Notes: a model not told the origin generated them from the sequence alone. 64,000 bases of DNA from Elusimicrobiota bacterium (GCA_023249645.1 JAHFCF010000011.1:34167-98166); one strand, 5' to 3'; positions 44,276 to 53,723 are shown, numbered from the stretch's first letter. Program-made: numbers and translations.

Positions 44276-47019
44276 CCCAAGGAATTGCCGCAGTTAAGGC
44301 ACTTGTAGCAAGTCCCGGAGCGGACCGTCACATGGCCGCACTGGTCGCAGAAAGGCGCGTCCGAGTTGGCGACGGGCTCAGGTGCTGGCTCAGGCTTCTT
44401 GTCCTTGGCCTTCTCCTTGGTCTCAGTCGGAGGCACATGGACCAGATCCGTGCGGTTAAGATACTCCAGACCCAGAAGGCGGAACACGAAATCCATCACC
44501 GAGGTCGCGGACTTGATGTGCGGATGGCGCACGATGCCCGCCGGCTCGAAGCGCGTGAAAGTCAACCTCTGCACCAGGTCTTCAAGCGGCACCCCGTACT
44601 GCAGGCCCAAGGAGACCGCGATGCAGAAGCAGTTCAAGATCTCCTGCATGGGCGAGCCGGCCTTCTGGAAGTCGATGAAGATCTCGCCCAAGCGCCCGTC
44701 CGGGTACTCACCGGTACGCACATAGATCTTCTGGCCGTTGATCACGGCCTCGTGGGTGTGGCCGGAGCGCTTGAGCGGCAGGTAGCGCCGCTCCAGTATC
44801 GCCGTGGCCATCTCCACCTCGCCGGCGCTGTCCTTTCCCTGGGCGACCGAAAGCGGCTGGGAGAGCTTGCATCCGTCGCGATAGATGCTGATGGCTTTTA
44901 GGCCCAGCTTCCAGCTGTCGACATAGATGCTCTCGATATCCTGGACCGTGGTATCATGGGGCAGATTGACGGTCTTGGAGATGGCGCCGGAAAGGAAGGG
45001 CTGTGCTGCGGCCATCATGCGGACATGGCCCATGGGCGCGATGGCCCGGCCCCCCTCGCGGGCCGCGCTGGCGCAATCGAAGATCGGCACATGCTCGGCC
45101 TTGAGCTCGGGCGCGCCATCGGCGCTCCCGGTGCTGAGGACATGGTCGATGATCGCGCGCCGCTTCTGCGGGGCGTAGCCGAGATTGGTCAGGGCGCGCT
45201 CCAAGCCTTGGTTGACGATCTTAAGGCTGCCGCCGCCGGCCAACTTTTTAAACTTGACCAGGGCGAAGTCCGGCTCGATGCCCGTGGTATCGCAGTCCAT
45301 CAAAAGCCCGATCGTGCCGGTGGGTGCCAGCACCGTGGCCTGCGCGTTGCGGTAGCCCCAGCGCTGGCCAGCGGCCACAGCCGATTTCCAAGAATCTCGG
45401 GCGGCTGCAAGCAATCCCTCTGGGCAGCCGGGTTCCAGACTGTCGAGGGCTTTTTGGTGCAGACCCATGACATCGAGCATGCAGTCGCGATTCTCCGCGA
45501 AGCCCTCGAAAGGCCCGCGGCAGGAGGCGATCTCCGCTGACACGCTGTACGCTTCGGCTGTCATCAAAGCCGTGATCGCCCCGCACCAGCTGCGCGCGCC
45601 AGGAGAGTCGTAGGGCAGTCCCAAGGTCATGAGCAGGGTCCCCAGGTTGGCGTAGCCCAGGCCCAGGGGACGGTAGCGGTGGGAGTTCTGGGCGATGCGC
45701 TCCGTGGGGTAGCTGGAGAAATCGATCAGGGCCTCCTGTGCCAGGAACATGACCCGCACGGCATGGCGGAAGGATCCCACGTCGAAGCTGTTGTCCGCGT
45801 TCAAGAACTTGAGCAGGTTCAAGGAGGACAGGTTGCAGGCCGTGTCATCGAGGAACATGAACTCGGAACAGGGATTCGAGGCGCGGATGCGGTCGGTCTT
45901 GGCGCAGGTGTGGAACCGGTTGATGTTGGAATCAAACTGCACTCCCGGGTCCGCGCAGGACCAGGCTGCCTGCGCGATGGTCTTCATCAGCTTGGAGGCC
46001 TCGTGCTTCTCAAAGGGCTTGCCCGTAGAGCGCATGGTCGTCTCCCAGGTCCCGCCCGAGAGAACGGCCTTCATGAAATCGTCGCTCAAGCGCACGGAAT
46101 TATTCGAGTTCTGTCCGCTCACCGTGCGGTAAGCCTCGCCGTTGAAATCCGAAGCATAGCCCGCGGCGACCATGACCGCGACCTTCTTCTCCTCGCGCTG
46201 CTTCCACTGGATGAAGTCCAGGATTTCGGGATGGTCCATGTCGAGGCAGACCATCTTGGCCGCGCGGCGGGTGATACCTCCGGACTTGATGGCGCCGGCA
46301 CCCTTGTCGAAGACTTCCAAAAAGAACATGAGCCCCGAGGGACTGCCGCCCGTGGAGAGCTTCTCGTAGCGGCTGCGGATCTTCGAGAAATTCGAGCCCG
46401 AGCCTGAACCGTACTTGAATATGCGCGCCTCGCTTTTTAAGAGGTCGAAGATGGCAGGCAGGCTGTCCTCGGCGGACTGGATGAAGCAGGCCGAACATTG
46501 CGGATGCCTGAAGGCGTCCGCGCAGGCTTCGACGCGGTCGGTCTTGGGGTCAAAACGCCAGTTGCCCCCCTGCCCCTGGAGGCCGTACTCGTGCCAGAGA
46601 CCGCAGTTGAGCCAGACCGGGGTGTTGAAGGCCGCCTTCTGCTGGACCAGGAGATGGGCGAGCTCGTCGCCAAAACTCTTGGCATCCGCCGAGGATGCCA
46701 GGAGTTTTTGGTCCTGCACGGTCTTGGTGAGAGTCCGCACGATCCGGCCGATGATCTGGCGTGCGCTGGTCTCGCGCTGCAGGCCGTCCGCTGAGGTCGG
46801 CCGGGAGTACTTGGAGGCCAAAATATCAGTGGCGAGCTGGCTCCAGGCCTCGGGCACCTCGACTCCCTGCATCTCGAAGACGACGCTGCCGTCCGAGTTC
46901 TTGATCAGGGATTCGCGCTGGGCGTAGCGGACCTCGGCCAAGGGGTCGGCGCCTGGCTCGGTGAAGTGGCGTGCGATCTTAAGCCCGCGCGCGCGGCGCG
47001 GGAGGGTCGTTCTCGGCAT
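44266..47019 (-). CDS. nrdJ: Adenosylcobalamin-dependent ribonucleotide reductase (class II)
   Basis: 917 residues. Reduces ribonucleotides to deoxyribonucleotides using a radical from vitamin B12, so oxygen is not needed. Visible elements: first redox Cys in HPQCSACFIQ, the finger-loop ASNPCSEFMFLDDTACNLSSLNL with the thiyl Cys, the phosphate-binding PTGTIGLLMDCDTTGIEPDF, and a C-terminal zinc-ribbon CDQCGHVTVRSGTCYKCLNC that delivers electrons. Start ATG 47019 follows AGGAGG, with a TATAAT near 47060. The operon continues into the esterase and ATP-grasp genes by overlap. The need for B12 implies synthesis or uptake elsewhere. Confidence 0.96.
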   Translation of the reverse strand: MPRTTLPRRARGLKIARHFTEPGADPLAEVRYAQRESLIKNSDGSVVFEMQGVEVPEAWSQLATDILASKYSRPTSADGLQRETSARQIIGRIVRTLTKTVQDQKLLASSADAKSFGDELAHLLVQQKAAFNTPVWLNCGLWHEYGLQGQGGNWRFDPKTDRVEACADAFRHPQCSACFIQSAEDSLPAIFDLLKSEARIFKYGSGSGSNFSKIRSRYEKLSTGGSPSGLMFFLEVFDKGAGAIKSGGITRRAAKMVCLDMDHPEILDFIQWKQREEKKVAVMVAAGYASDFNGEAYRTVSGQNSNNSVRLSDDFMKAVLSGGTWETTMRSTGKPFEKHEASKLMKTIAQAAWSCADPGVQFDSNINRFHTCAKTDRIRASNPCSEFMFLDDTACNLSSLNLLKFLNADNSFDVGSFRHAVRVMFLAQEALIDFSSYPTERIAQNSHRYRPLGLGYANLGTLLMTLGLPYDSPGARSWCGAITALMTAEAYSVSAEIASCRGPFEGFAENRDCMLDVMGLHQKALDSLEPGCPEGLLAAARDSWKSAVAAGQRWGYRNAQATVLAPTGTIGLLMDCDTTGIEPDFALVKFKKLAGGGSLKIVNQGLERALTNLGYAPQKRRAIIDHVLSTGSADGAPELKAEHVPIFDCASAAREGGRAIAPMGHVRMMAAAQPFLSGAISKTVNLPHDTTVQDIESIYVDSWKLGLKAISIYRDGCKLSQPLSVAQGKDSAGEVEMATAILERRYLPLKRSGHTHEAVINGQKIYVRTGEYPDGRLGEIFIDFQKAGSPMQEILNCFCIAVSLGLQYGVPLEDLVQRLTFTRFEPAGIVRHPHIKSATSVMDFVFRLLGLEYLNRTDLVHVPPTETKEKAKDKKPEPAPEPVANSDAPFCDQCGHVTVRSGTCYKCLNCGNSLGCS

Positions 47020-47133
47020 ACGGCCTCCTGCAGAAAAAGTGTGTATGGCGGAGAGATTATACCTGTTTTCGAACCTTTGCGGACTTGGGCCGTAATATAG
47101 GTGACGCCGACAAAACTTCAGGAGGATAAAAAA

Positions 47134-47418
47134 ATGTTCATCAACGCAGTCGCTTCAATCGTACTGGCCTTCCTCGGACAGGCCTCGGCCCAGCCGGCAC
47201 AGCCCGTAGCCCAGCCCGCGGCTCAAACCGCACCCACGGCCGCCCCCATGGACAAGGCCACCCGCAAAGCCGCCCTCAAGGACCTTGAAGCCAAGGAAAA
47301 GGCGGAGATCGCAGCGGTCAAGACTGACAAGACCCTGACCAAGGCCCAGAAACACGAAAAGATCAAGGCCATCAGGCAGGATCATCAAGCCAAGCACAAG
47401 GCCATCAAGGGAAAATAA
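47134..47418 (+). CDS. Small secreted Lys/Ala-rich protein
   Basis: 94 residues. Signal peptide MFINAVASIVLAFLGQASA, then a Pro/Gln/Ala linker (QPAQPVAQPAAQTAPTAAP), then a highly charged helix rich in Lys, Ala and Glu (about 50-94, KDLEAKEKAEIAAVKTD...KHKAIKGK). Ribosome site AGGAGG is eight bases before ATG 47134. The charged helix could be a periplasmic chaperone-like or cell-wall-associated segment; no family recognised. It is divergent from nrdJ and followed by a strong terminator, so it is a single-gene transcript. Confidence 0.75.
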   Translation: MFINAVASIVLAFLGQASAQPAQPVAQPAAQTAPTAAPMDKATRKAALKDLEAKEKAEIAAVKTDKTLTKAQKHEKIKAIRQDHQAKHKAIKGK

Positions 47419-47447
47419 GCCTTCCAGGCTTCGGACATCCCATAGGA

Positions 47448-47480
47448 CGCCCCGGCTTCCGAGTCGGGGCGTTCTTTTCT
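47448..47480 (+). terminator. Intrinsic terminator after the small secreted protein
   Basis: CGCCCCG (47448-47454) pairs with CGGGGCG (47465-47471) around a ten-base loop, followed by TTCTTTTCT. Confidence 0.85.
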
Positions 47481-47548
47481 GGCCTCACGACTGCATCTCC
47501 GCGCTCCATTCCGTACAGCAGCAATAAGGTAAAATACGTCAACAAGCC

Positions 47549-48169
47549 ATGCTAGTATTCATGGACGAGTCGGGCGATCCAGGGCTGAAGATTGCGCAAG
47601 GCTCGTCCGCCTACTTCGTGGTGGCCTTGGTGGTCTTCGATGATGAGGAAGAGGCCAAAGCCGTTGACCAGCGCCTCGGTCTGCTTCGGCGGGAGCTGCA
47701 TCTTCATCCTGCTTTTGAGTTTAAATTCAACAAATGCCGGCCGGAACATCGAAAGGCATTGCTCGGCGCGGTGGCACCCTATGATTTCTTTTACTACGGC
47801 ATCGTCATCAACAAGGCAGGGCTTTATGGCGAGGGATTCAAATTCAAGGATTCCTTTTACAAATACGCAGCCCAATTGGTATTTCTGAATTCCCGCGAAC
47901 ATCTAGAAAATGCGGTGGTCTGCATTGATGGCACCGGGAACCGGGACTTCCGTCAGCAAACCAGCACCTATCTTAAGCGAAGAATCAACCTTGAAAAGCG
48001 GCACATCGAGCGTGTAATTTTCTTAAATTCCGCCAAAAGCAGCTTGATTCAGGTGGCGGACATGGTCGCAGGAGCAATCAATAGAAGTTATGGCGAGAAG
48101 GCGGACGCGCAAGAGTACATCAAGCTGATCCGCCCCAGGGAGGCTCAAGTACAGGTCTGGCCAAAATAA
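47549..48169 (+). CDS. DUF3800-domain protein
   Basis: 206 residues. The N-terminal MLVFMDESGDPG is the hallmark of DUF3800, an RNase H-like fold with conserved acidic residues; a second Asp is in VVCIDGTGN and a third region VADMVAGAI near the end completes the typical pattern. Members are scattered among bacteria, often in accessory regions; some are suspected nucleases, function not established. A TAAAAT box lies upstream (47530) with no clear ribosome site. GC content is lower than the neighbours, consistent with acquisition. Confidence 0.9.
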   Translation: MLVFMDESGDPGLKIAQGSSAYFVVALVVFDDEEEAKAVDQRLGLLRRELHLHPAFEFKFNKCRPEHRKALLGAVAPYDFFYYGIVINKAGLYGEGFKFKDSFYKYAAQLVFLNSREHLENAVVCIDGTGNRDFRQQTSTYLKRRINLEKRHIERVIFLNSAKSSLIQVADMVAGAINRSYGEKADAQEYIKLIRPREAQVQVWPK

Positions 48170-48171
48170 GA

Positions 48172-48229
48172 ACCCGAATCCTAGCCCTCGCGGGCACGCG
48201 CACCACAGGGTGACAGTTCGGATTCGGGT
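48172..48229. repeat. Long-armed hairpin between DUF3800 and sigma factor genes
   Basis: ACCCGAATCC (48172-48181) pairs with GGATTCGGGT (48220-48229), enclosing an inner GCCC-TCGC-GGGC hairpin (48184-48195). It begins right after the DUF3800 stop and could terminate that transcript, though no T-run follows. Confidence 0.5.
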
Positions 48230-48256
48230 CTAAGATAAGTATAACAGATATTGGAC

Positions 48257-48841
48257 ATGAATTCCAGGGAACAAATAAACGACGACGAGCTGGTCTCCCA
48301 GATCCTCTCCGGCGACCAAGACGCGTACGCGGAGATCCTGCGCCACCACCATGCCTGGGTCATCGGACTGTGCCGCTCGACCTTGGGCGATGAGACTCTC
48401 GCCGAGGACGCCGCGCAGGAGATATTCCTTAAAGCGTACCGCTCCCTGGCCCGATTCAAGAAAAACTCGTCTTTCTCCACCTGGCTCTACCGCATCGCCT
48501 CCAACCATTGCCTGGACCTGCTGCGCCGCCGCACCCGACAGAAAACCCAATCCCTCGATGAGCTCATGGAGCGGGAGGAAGACAGCTTCCATCGCCTCCT
48601 GACCTCCCCCCCAGACCAGGCACGCTCTGAGGAAGCTGCCGACCTGGTCCGAAAGACCCTGGACTGCCTTTCCCCTGATTACAGGCTCATCTTGACCCTG
48701 CGGGAAACGCAGGGCCTCTCCTATCAAGAACTGACCGAGACCCTGAATTGCTCACTGGACGCGGTCAAGGCCCGCCTGCAGCGCGCGCGCGCCGATTTTA
48801 AGGAAACTCTGCGACACTTTTCAGGCCGCGTGAGCGTCTAA
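48257..48841 (+). CDS. ECF-type RNA polymerase sigma factor
   Basis: 194 residues: sigma-70 region 2 (LRHHHAWVIGLCRSTLGDETLAEDAAQEIFLKAYRSLARFKKNSSFSTWLYRIASNHCLD, about 28-88) and region 4 (LDCLSPDYRLILTLRETQGLSYQELTETLNCSLDAVKARLQRARADF, about 135-183), with no region 3: the extracytoplasmic-function layout. It heads an apparent operon with a membrane-bound likely anti-sigma protein, a Spy-like periplasmic protein and a MacAB-TolC pump, so it probably turns on the pump in response to envelope stress. ATG 48257 is chosen; TATAAC lies 11 bases upstream. Confidence 0.93.
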   Translation: MNSREQINDDELVSQILSGDQDAYAEILRHHHAWVIGLCRSTLGDETLAEDAAQEIFLKAYRSLARFKKNSSFSTWLYRIASNHCLDLLRRRTRQKTQSLDELMEREEDSFHRLLTSPPDQARSEEAADLVRKTLDCLSPDYRLILTLRETQGLSYQELTETLNCSLDAVKARLQRARADFKETLRHFSGRVSV

Positions 48842-48844
48842 CCC

Positions 48845-49144
48845 ATGACTGCCATGGAAAACGAGCCAAAAGATCCAGAGTGGGAGAAACTCTCCCGAAT
48901 CTTCCTGCAGCCGACCCAGCCGCCGTCCGCCGCGCAGACCGAGGCCTTCGTCTGCCGGGTCATGGCGCGCTTGGAGCCGCAGACCCCTGTTGGCAACGCG
49001 CTGCGATGGCTGACCCCGGCCTTGGGCTTCGCTTTGGCCGTGTCCATGGTCCTGGCCCTGCGGCCGGCTCCGAACGCCAACGACCTCTCGTCGATCCTTT
49101 CGCAGTCCAACGATCCCGTATCGGTGCTGGCCCTGGAGGAATAA
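48845..49144 (+). CDS. Likely anti-sigma factor, single-span membrane protein
   Basis: 99 residues. A cytoplasmic N-terminal part with DPEWEKLSRIF..., one membrane span at about 52-72 (ALRWLTPALGFALAVSMVLAL) and a short periplasmic tail. No zinc-binding HxxxCxxC motif is seen. The assignment rests on its position directly after an ECF sigma gene and on topology. Stop and next start overlap (TAATG). Confidence 0.65.
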   Translation: MTAMENEPKDPEWEKLSRIFLQPTQPPSAAQTEAFVCRVMARLEPQTPVGNALRWLTPALGFALAVSMVLALRPAPNANDLSSILSQSNDPVSVLALEE

Positions 49145-49482
49145 TGAACCTGCAATACAAACAGATCGTCCCCGCCTTGCTGATCGGCTGTCTCTTGGGA
49201 CTCTGGGCAGGATTCTTCCTGCCCCGGATCAGCGGACATTGGCATCACAGCGGGCTGGACACCGAACGGCTCCTGAATAAATTCACCAAGGAGCTCCAGC
49301 TCGACGCCAACCAAAAAGACGCGGCCAAGGAGATCCTCGAATCCTACAGCGCCCGCATCAAGACCTTCCATGAGGAGATCCGCGCCTCGATGCACTCCGA
49401 CATCTCCCACCTGCTCTCAGCGGAACAGCAGCAGAAATTCGATGACCTCATGAAGCGCTGGGAGGCCCGCCACAAAAAATGA
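49144..49482 (+). CDS. Spy/CpxP-like periplasmic protein
   Basis: 112 residues. Membrane anchor or signal at about 8-28 (IVPALLIGCLLGLWAGFFLP), then His-rich GHWHHSG, then an all-helical domain of the Spy/CpxP/periplasmic metal-sensor type: LQLDANQKDAAKEILESY ... and LSAEQQQKFDDLMKRWEARHKK, with the LTxxQ-like LSAEQQQKF. Such proteins act as periplasmic chaperones or metal sensors that feed ECF sigma/anti-sigma systems. Overlaps the next gene by four bases. Confidence 0.8.
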   Translation: MNLQYKQIVPALLIGCLLGLWAGFFLPRISGHWHHSGLDTERLLNKFTKELQLDANQKDAAKEILESYSARIKTFHEEIRASMHSDISHLLSAEQQQKFDDLMKRWEARHKK

Positions 49483-50750
49483 CCATACTGCTCAGCTGGA
49501 TATTCCTCGCCGGTCAAGCCTCCGCCGTCGTGATGGGCCCCCTGCCGCCCGCGCCCAAGCCCGTGCAGACCCTCACGTGGGAGGACTGTGTGGCCTTGGC
49601 CGCGATCAAAAGCCCCACCCTGGTCTCATCGAACTACGCCCTCGAAGCGAGCCGCGCCAGCTACCTGGCCAGCTTCAATGGGCTTTTGCCGACCCTCACG
49701 CTTTCCAACGGCTACGCCTCGGCAAATACCGCATCCAAGCCAGCCTACACCGCCCAGGGCGTGGCCAGCATGAATATCTTCAACATGGGCCAGGTCGCGG
49801 CCATCAAGTCGGCCTCAGCCGGCTACTCCCAGGCCGAGGCGAACCTGCGCCAGACCTCGGCCAGCCTGCGTTTCAGCCTGCGCCAGGCCTTTGCCCAGGC
49901 CTACTTCGCCGAAAAGAACATCGAGGTCGCCAAGAAGATCCTGGAGATCCAGACAAAAAACGCCGAGGAAGTCGCCCTCAAATATCAGTCCGGCAAGGAA
50001 TACAAGGGCAACATGATGGACGCCCAGGCCAAGGTCCTTCAGTCCCAGGCGGGGCTGGACCAGGTCTTGCGCAGCCTGAGGACCTCCCGACGCAGCCTCG
50101 ACCAACAGTTGGGCTTGGATGAGTTCTCAGAAACCGCGGTGACCGGGACCGTGGTCGCGCAAACGCCTCCTGACTTTCCCAACCGCATGGAAGATTTCCT
50201 GGCCTTCCGGCCGGATGTCGCCGTACAGGAAGCTGTGGTCAAGACCCAGAGAGCGGCGGTCAACTCCGCTGAAAGCCCCCTCTGGCCCAGCCTCGTCGCC
50301 AATTACGCGCGCAACCGCGGCGGCTTCACTGAATTCCCGAACACGACCTACGGCTGGACCGCGGGAGCGACCTTGAGCTACCCCCTGTTCGGAGGCGGCC
50401 TGACATCGGCGTACTACAACTCCAAATCCGCCAAACGCGGCCTGGACAAGACCGAGCAGGACCTGCGCACGGTGCGCGACGCGGCCATCGTGGACTTGGA
50501 ATCCACATGGGCGGCCTACGCCAACACCATGGACCAGCTCCAGTTCCAGGAGGCCGCTCTCGCCTCGGCGCGCCAGAGAAACAACGAGGCCGAGATCCGC
50601 TACGCCAGCGGGCTTCTGAGCTTCGACAACTGGGAGGTCATCGTGGGAGAGTGGGTCAACGCCGAGCAGTCCGCCATCCAGGCTCGGCTCTCCGCCGTCA
50701 TCGCTCAGGCGGCGTGGGAAAAATCTCTAGGAAAGGCTTTGGGGGAATAG
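49479..50750 (+). CDS. TolC-family outer-membrane channel
   Basis: 423 residues, signal peptide about 1-17 (ending GQASA). Two outer-membrane-factor repeats: WEDCVALAAIKSPTLVSSNYALEASRA... with RFSLRQAFAQAYFAEKNIEVAKKILEIQ, and FRPDVAVQEAVVKTQRAAVNSAESPLWPSL... with DLRTVRDAAIVDLESTWAAYAN. The product would be the trimeric exit duct for the MacA/MacB-like proteins encoded just downstream. Confidence 0.92.
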   Translation: MTILLSWIFLAGQASAVVMGPLPPAPKPVQTLTWEDCVALAAIKSPTLVSSNYALEASRASYLASFNGLLPTLTLSNGYASANTASKPAYTAQGVASMNIFNMGQVAAIKSASAGYSQAEANLRQTSASLRFSLRQAFAQAYFAEKNIEVAKKILEIQTKNAEEVALKYQSGKEYKGNMMDAQAKVLQSQAGLDQVLRSLRTSRRSLDQQLGLDEFSETAVTGTVVAQTPPDFPNRMEDFLAFRPDVAVQEAVVKTQRAAVNSAESPLWPSLVANYARNRGGFTEFPNTTYGWTAGATLSYPLFGGGLTSAYYNSKSAKRGLDKTEQDLRTVRDAAIVDLESTWAAYANTMDQLQFQEAALASARQRNNEAEIRYASGLLSFDNWEVIVGEWVNAEQSAIQARLSAVIAQAAWEKSLGKALGE

Positions 50751-50751
50751 A

Positions 50752-51741
50752 ATGAAGAAGATCCTGATCATCGTATCGGCTTTGATCGTCCTGGGCGGAG
50801 GATGGTGGGTCTGGAAGAAGAAGTTCTCCAAACCCGCCCGTCCCGATGCCGTCGCCGTCAAGGCCGCCGAGGGAGCCATCGAACAGACCGTGGAGGCCAC
50901 CGGCTCGGTCTCGCCCTACCACCGCGTCGAGATCAAGCCGGCCATCGGGGGCCGCATCGAGAAGCTTTTGGTCGACGAGGGCGACAAGGTCGCCGCCGGC
51001 CAGATCATCGCCTGGATGAGCTCGACCGACCGCGCCGCCATCCTCGACGCGGCCCGGGCGCAGGGTCCCGCGGAACTCAAGAAATGGAACGACACCTACA
51101 AGCCGACTCCCATCGTGGCGCCGTTGCCCGGGGTCATCATCCTGCGCAACGTCGTGGAAGGCCAGATGGTGGACACGAGCGTGGTCATCTGCGCCATGTC
51201 GGACATACTCATCGTCGTCGCCCAAGTCGACGAGTCGGACATCGGCCGCATCAAACTCGGCATGCCCGGCCGCATCGTCCTGGACTCTTATCCCGACGTC
51301 AAGGACCAGGCCAAGGTCTTCGACATCCTTTACGAAGGAAAGAACGTCTCCAACGTCATCCAATACCAAGTCAAGCTCAAGCTCGACAAGGTGCCCCTCT
51401 ATTACCGCTCCCAGATGACGGCCAACATCAGCTTCATCCTCCAGCGCAAGGAGAACGCTCTACTGGTTCCGGCTGGCGCCGTGCGCGAGAAAGACGGCGT
51501 CAAACAAGTCTTGACGCCCAGCCCCGAGCCCGGCGGCAAGGACGTCTGGCGCGAGGTCAAGACCGGCATCGAGAACGACGTCTCGGTTGAGATCGTCGAT
51601 GGCCTCTCCGCCGGGGATCAGGTCCTCATCCGCCAGGCCAAGTATGTGCCCCAGGCGGCGGCGCAATCGAGCCCCTTGGCCATGGGCGGCCGCCCGAGCG
51701 GCCCCTCGGGCCAGGCGCCCAAGGGCGGTGGAGGCCGCTGA
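50752..51741 (+). CDS. MacA-like periplasmic adaptor, short hairpin form
   Basis: 329 residues, N-terminal membrane anchor (about 3-20, ILIIVSALIVLGGGWWVW). Lipoyl half-motifs (VEATGSVSPYHRVEIKPAIGGRIEKLLVDEGDKVAAGQIIAWM and PTPIVAPLPGVIILRNVVEGQMV), a beta-barrel domain (VAQVDESDIGRIKLGMPGRIVLDSYP) and a membrane-proximal domain (NALLVPAGAVREKDGVKQVL). Between the lipoyl halves only about 30 residues are present, so the long alpha-helical hairpin that docks to TolC in MacA is largely missing. Starts one base after the TolC stop and ends overlapping the MacB start. Confidence 0.88.
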   Translation: MKKILIIVSALIVLGGGWWVWKKKFSKPARPDAVAVKAAEGAIEQTVEATGSVSPYHRVEIKPAIGGRIEKLLVDEGDKVAAGQIIAWMSSTDRAAILDAARAQGPAELKKWNDTYKPTPIVAPLPGVIILRNVVEGQMVDTSVVICAMSDILIVVAQVDESDIGRIKLGMPGRIVLDSYPDVKDQAKVFDILYEGKNVSNVIQYQVKLKLDKVPLYYRSQMTANISFILQRKENALLVPAGAVREKDGVKQVLTPSPEPGGKDVWREVKTGIENDVSVEIVDGLSAGDQVLIRQAKYVPQAAAQSSPLAMGGRPSGPSGQAPKGGGGR

Positions 51742-53723
51742 TGGCCGTCATCGAGCTCAAGAACATCACCCGTTGCTATCAGGTCGGCGGAGACGAGCTC
51801 AAGGTCCTTAAAGGAATCACCCTCACGATCGAGGAGGGCGAATTCGTCGCCATCATGGGCCCCTCGGGCTCGGGCAAATCCACCCTCATGCAGATCATGG
51901 GGCTCTTGGATCGGCCCACGGCGGGCGAGTATCGCCTCCTGGGCCTCGACGTCTCCCGCCTCTCCGACGACCAGGGCGCCATTCTTCGCTCGCAGACCAT
52001 CGGCTTCATCTTCCAGATGTTCAATCTCCTGGCCCGCACCTCGGCTTTGGACAACGTGGTCCTGCCCATGATCTATTCAGGAGCCGCCAACCGGCAGGAG
52101 CGCGCCCTGGATGTCTTGAAGGAAGTCGGACTGGCCGACCGCATCCATCACCGCCCCAACGAACTCTCCGGCGGCCAGCAGCAGCGCGTCGCCGTGGCGC
52201 GCTCCTTGGTCAACCATCCCAAGATCATCTTCGCCGACGAACCGACCGGCAACCTTGCCTCGGACCAGGCCGAGGAGATCTTGAACCAACTCAAGCTCTT
52301 GAATCGCGGCGGCATCACCATCATCATGGTCACCCACGAGCCCGACATCGCGGCCCATGCCAAGCGCGTCATCCGCATCAAGGACGGCCAGATCGTGGCT
52401 GACGAAAAAAACGATGCTTCCGCGGACGGAAGAGGCATCGCCGTACAGACCGCAGTCCGCCAAAGATCCGAATTGAAAGTCAATCTCACCCATCCCGAAT
52501 TGAGCCTGGCGGAATTCAAGGAGTTCTCCGCCTCAGCCCTGCGCGCCTTGGGCGCCAACAAGGTGCGCTCCGCCCTCTCCATGCTCGGCATCCTCATCGG
52601 CGTGGGCGCGGTCATCGCCATGCTGGCCGTTGGCAAGGGCGCCCAGAAGGCGATCGAGCAGCGCATCGCCAGCCTCGGTTCGAATCTCGTCGTGCTCTTT
52701 CCGGGTTCGACCTCCATGGGCGGGGTGCACGGCGGCGCGGGGAGCTACAGCCGCTTCACTCTGGAAGACGTCAAGGCGATCTCTAAGATCAGCCATGTCT
52801 CCCGCGCGGAAGGCAATGTACAGGGTTCGGGGCAGGTGGTCTACAAGGACAAGAACTGGAGCACCCAGGTCACCGGCGCCACGCCTCTCTACGCCCCCAT
52901 GCACTCCGCCCAACCTTACTATGGCCGATTCTTCACTGATGACGAAAACCTGCATCTGGACCGCGTCGTCCTCATCGGGCAGAGCCTCATCAACAACCTC
53001 TACGCCAAGAATGAGAACCCCGTGGGCACCACGGTCAAGATCAACCATATCAACTTCCAGGTCATCGGGATCCTGCCGATCAAGGGATCGACGGGATTCC
53101 GGGACCAGGACGACTTGACCATCATCCCTCTGCGCACGGCCATGAAGCGGGTCCTGGGCAAGGTCTACGTCGACAACATCTACACAGAAGCGGACGCGCC
53201 GGAATCCATCAATCAAGTCATGGCCGACGTGCAGCGCCTGATGCGCCGGCGCCACCACCTACCCGATTACAAGGACGACGACTTCACCCTGCGCAACATG
53301 GCCGACATCCAGGCGACCCTGGCCGGCACCACCCAGACCTTCACCCTGCTTCTCGGCATCGTGGCGACGATCTCGCTTTTGGTGGGCGGCATCGGCATCA
53401 TGAACATCATGCTCGTCTCAGTGAGCGAACGCACGCGCGAGATCGGCCTGCGCAAGGCCGTGGGCGCGGCGCGCCGCGCCATCCTCTCGCAATTCCTCAT
53501 CGAGTCGGCCGTACTCTCGACCATGGGCGGCGTCATCGGAATACTCCTCGGCATCACGGTGTCATTAGGCCTTTCCACCTTCGCAGGCTGGGCCGCGGTC
53601 GTGACCCCTCAATCGGTCATGCTGGCCTTCCTCTTCTCCGTGAGCGTGGGCGTCATCTTCGGATTCTGGCCCGCGCGCAAGGCCTCGCTACTCTCCCCCA
53701 TCGAAGCCTTGCGCTACGAGTAG
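51741..53723 (+). CDS. MacB-like ABC transporter (ATPase-permease fusion)
   Basis: 660 residues. The N-terminal ATPase has Walker A GPSGSGKS (about 40), signature LSGGQQQRVAVARSL (about 145), Walker B IIFADEPTGNL and the H-loop His in MVTHEPD. The FtsX-type permease follows: one membrane span near 275-295 (LSMLGILIGVGAVIAMLAVG), a large periplasmic domain, then three spans from about 535 (FTLLLGIVATISLLVGGIGIMNIMLV, LSTMGGVIGILLGITVSLGL, VMLAFLFSVSVGVIFGF). MacB pumps drive export of peptides, macrolides or lipid-like molecules from the periplasm by mechanotransmission through MacA and TolC. Confidence 0.95.
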   Translation: MAVIELKNITRCYQVGGDELKVLKGITLTIEEGEFVAIMGPSGSGKSTLMQIMGLLDRPTAGEYRLLGLDVSRLSDDQGAILRSQTIGFIFQMFNLLARTSALDNVVLPMIYSGAANRQERALDVLKEVGLADRIHHRPNELSGGQQQRVAVARSLVNHPKIIFADEPTGNLASDQAEEILNQLKLLNRGGITIIMVTHEPDIAAHAKRVIRIKDGQIVADEKNDASADGRGIAVQTAVRQRSELKVNLTHPELSLAEFKEFSASALRALGANKVRSALSMLGILIGVGAVIAMLAVGKGAQKAIEQRIASLGSNLVVLFPGSTSMGGVHGGAGSYSRFTLEDVKAISKISHVSRAEGNVQGSGQVVYKDKNWSTQVTGATPLYAPMHSAQPYYGRFFTDDENLHLDRVVLIGQSLINNLYAKNENPVGTTVKINHINFQVIGILPIKGSTGFRDQDDLTIIPLRTAMKRVLGKVYVDNIYTEADAPESINQVMADVQRLMRRRHHLPDYKDDDFTLRNMADIQATLAGTTQTFTLLLGIVATISLLVGGIGIMNIMLVSVSERTREIGLRKAVGAARRAILSQFLIESAVLSTMGGVIGILLGITVSLGLSTFAGWAAVVTPQSVMLAFLFSVSVGVIFGFWPARKASLLSPIEALRYE

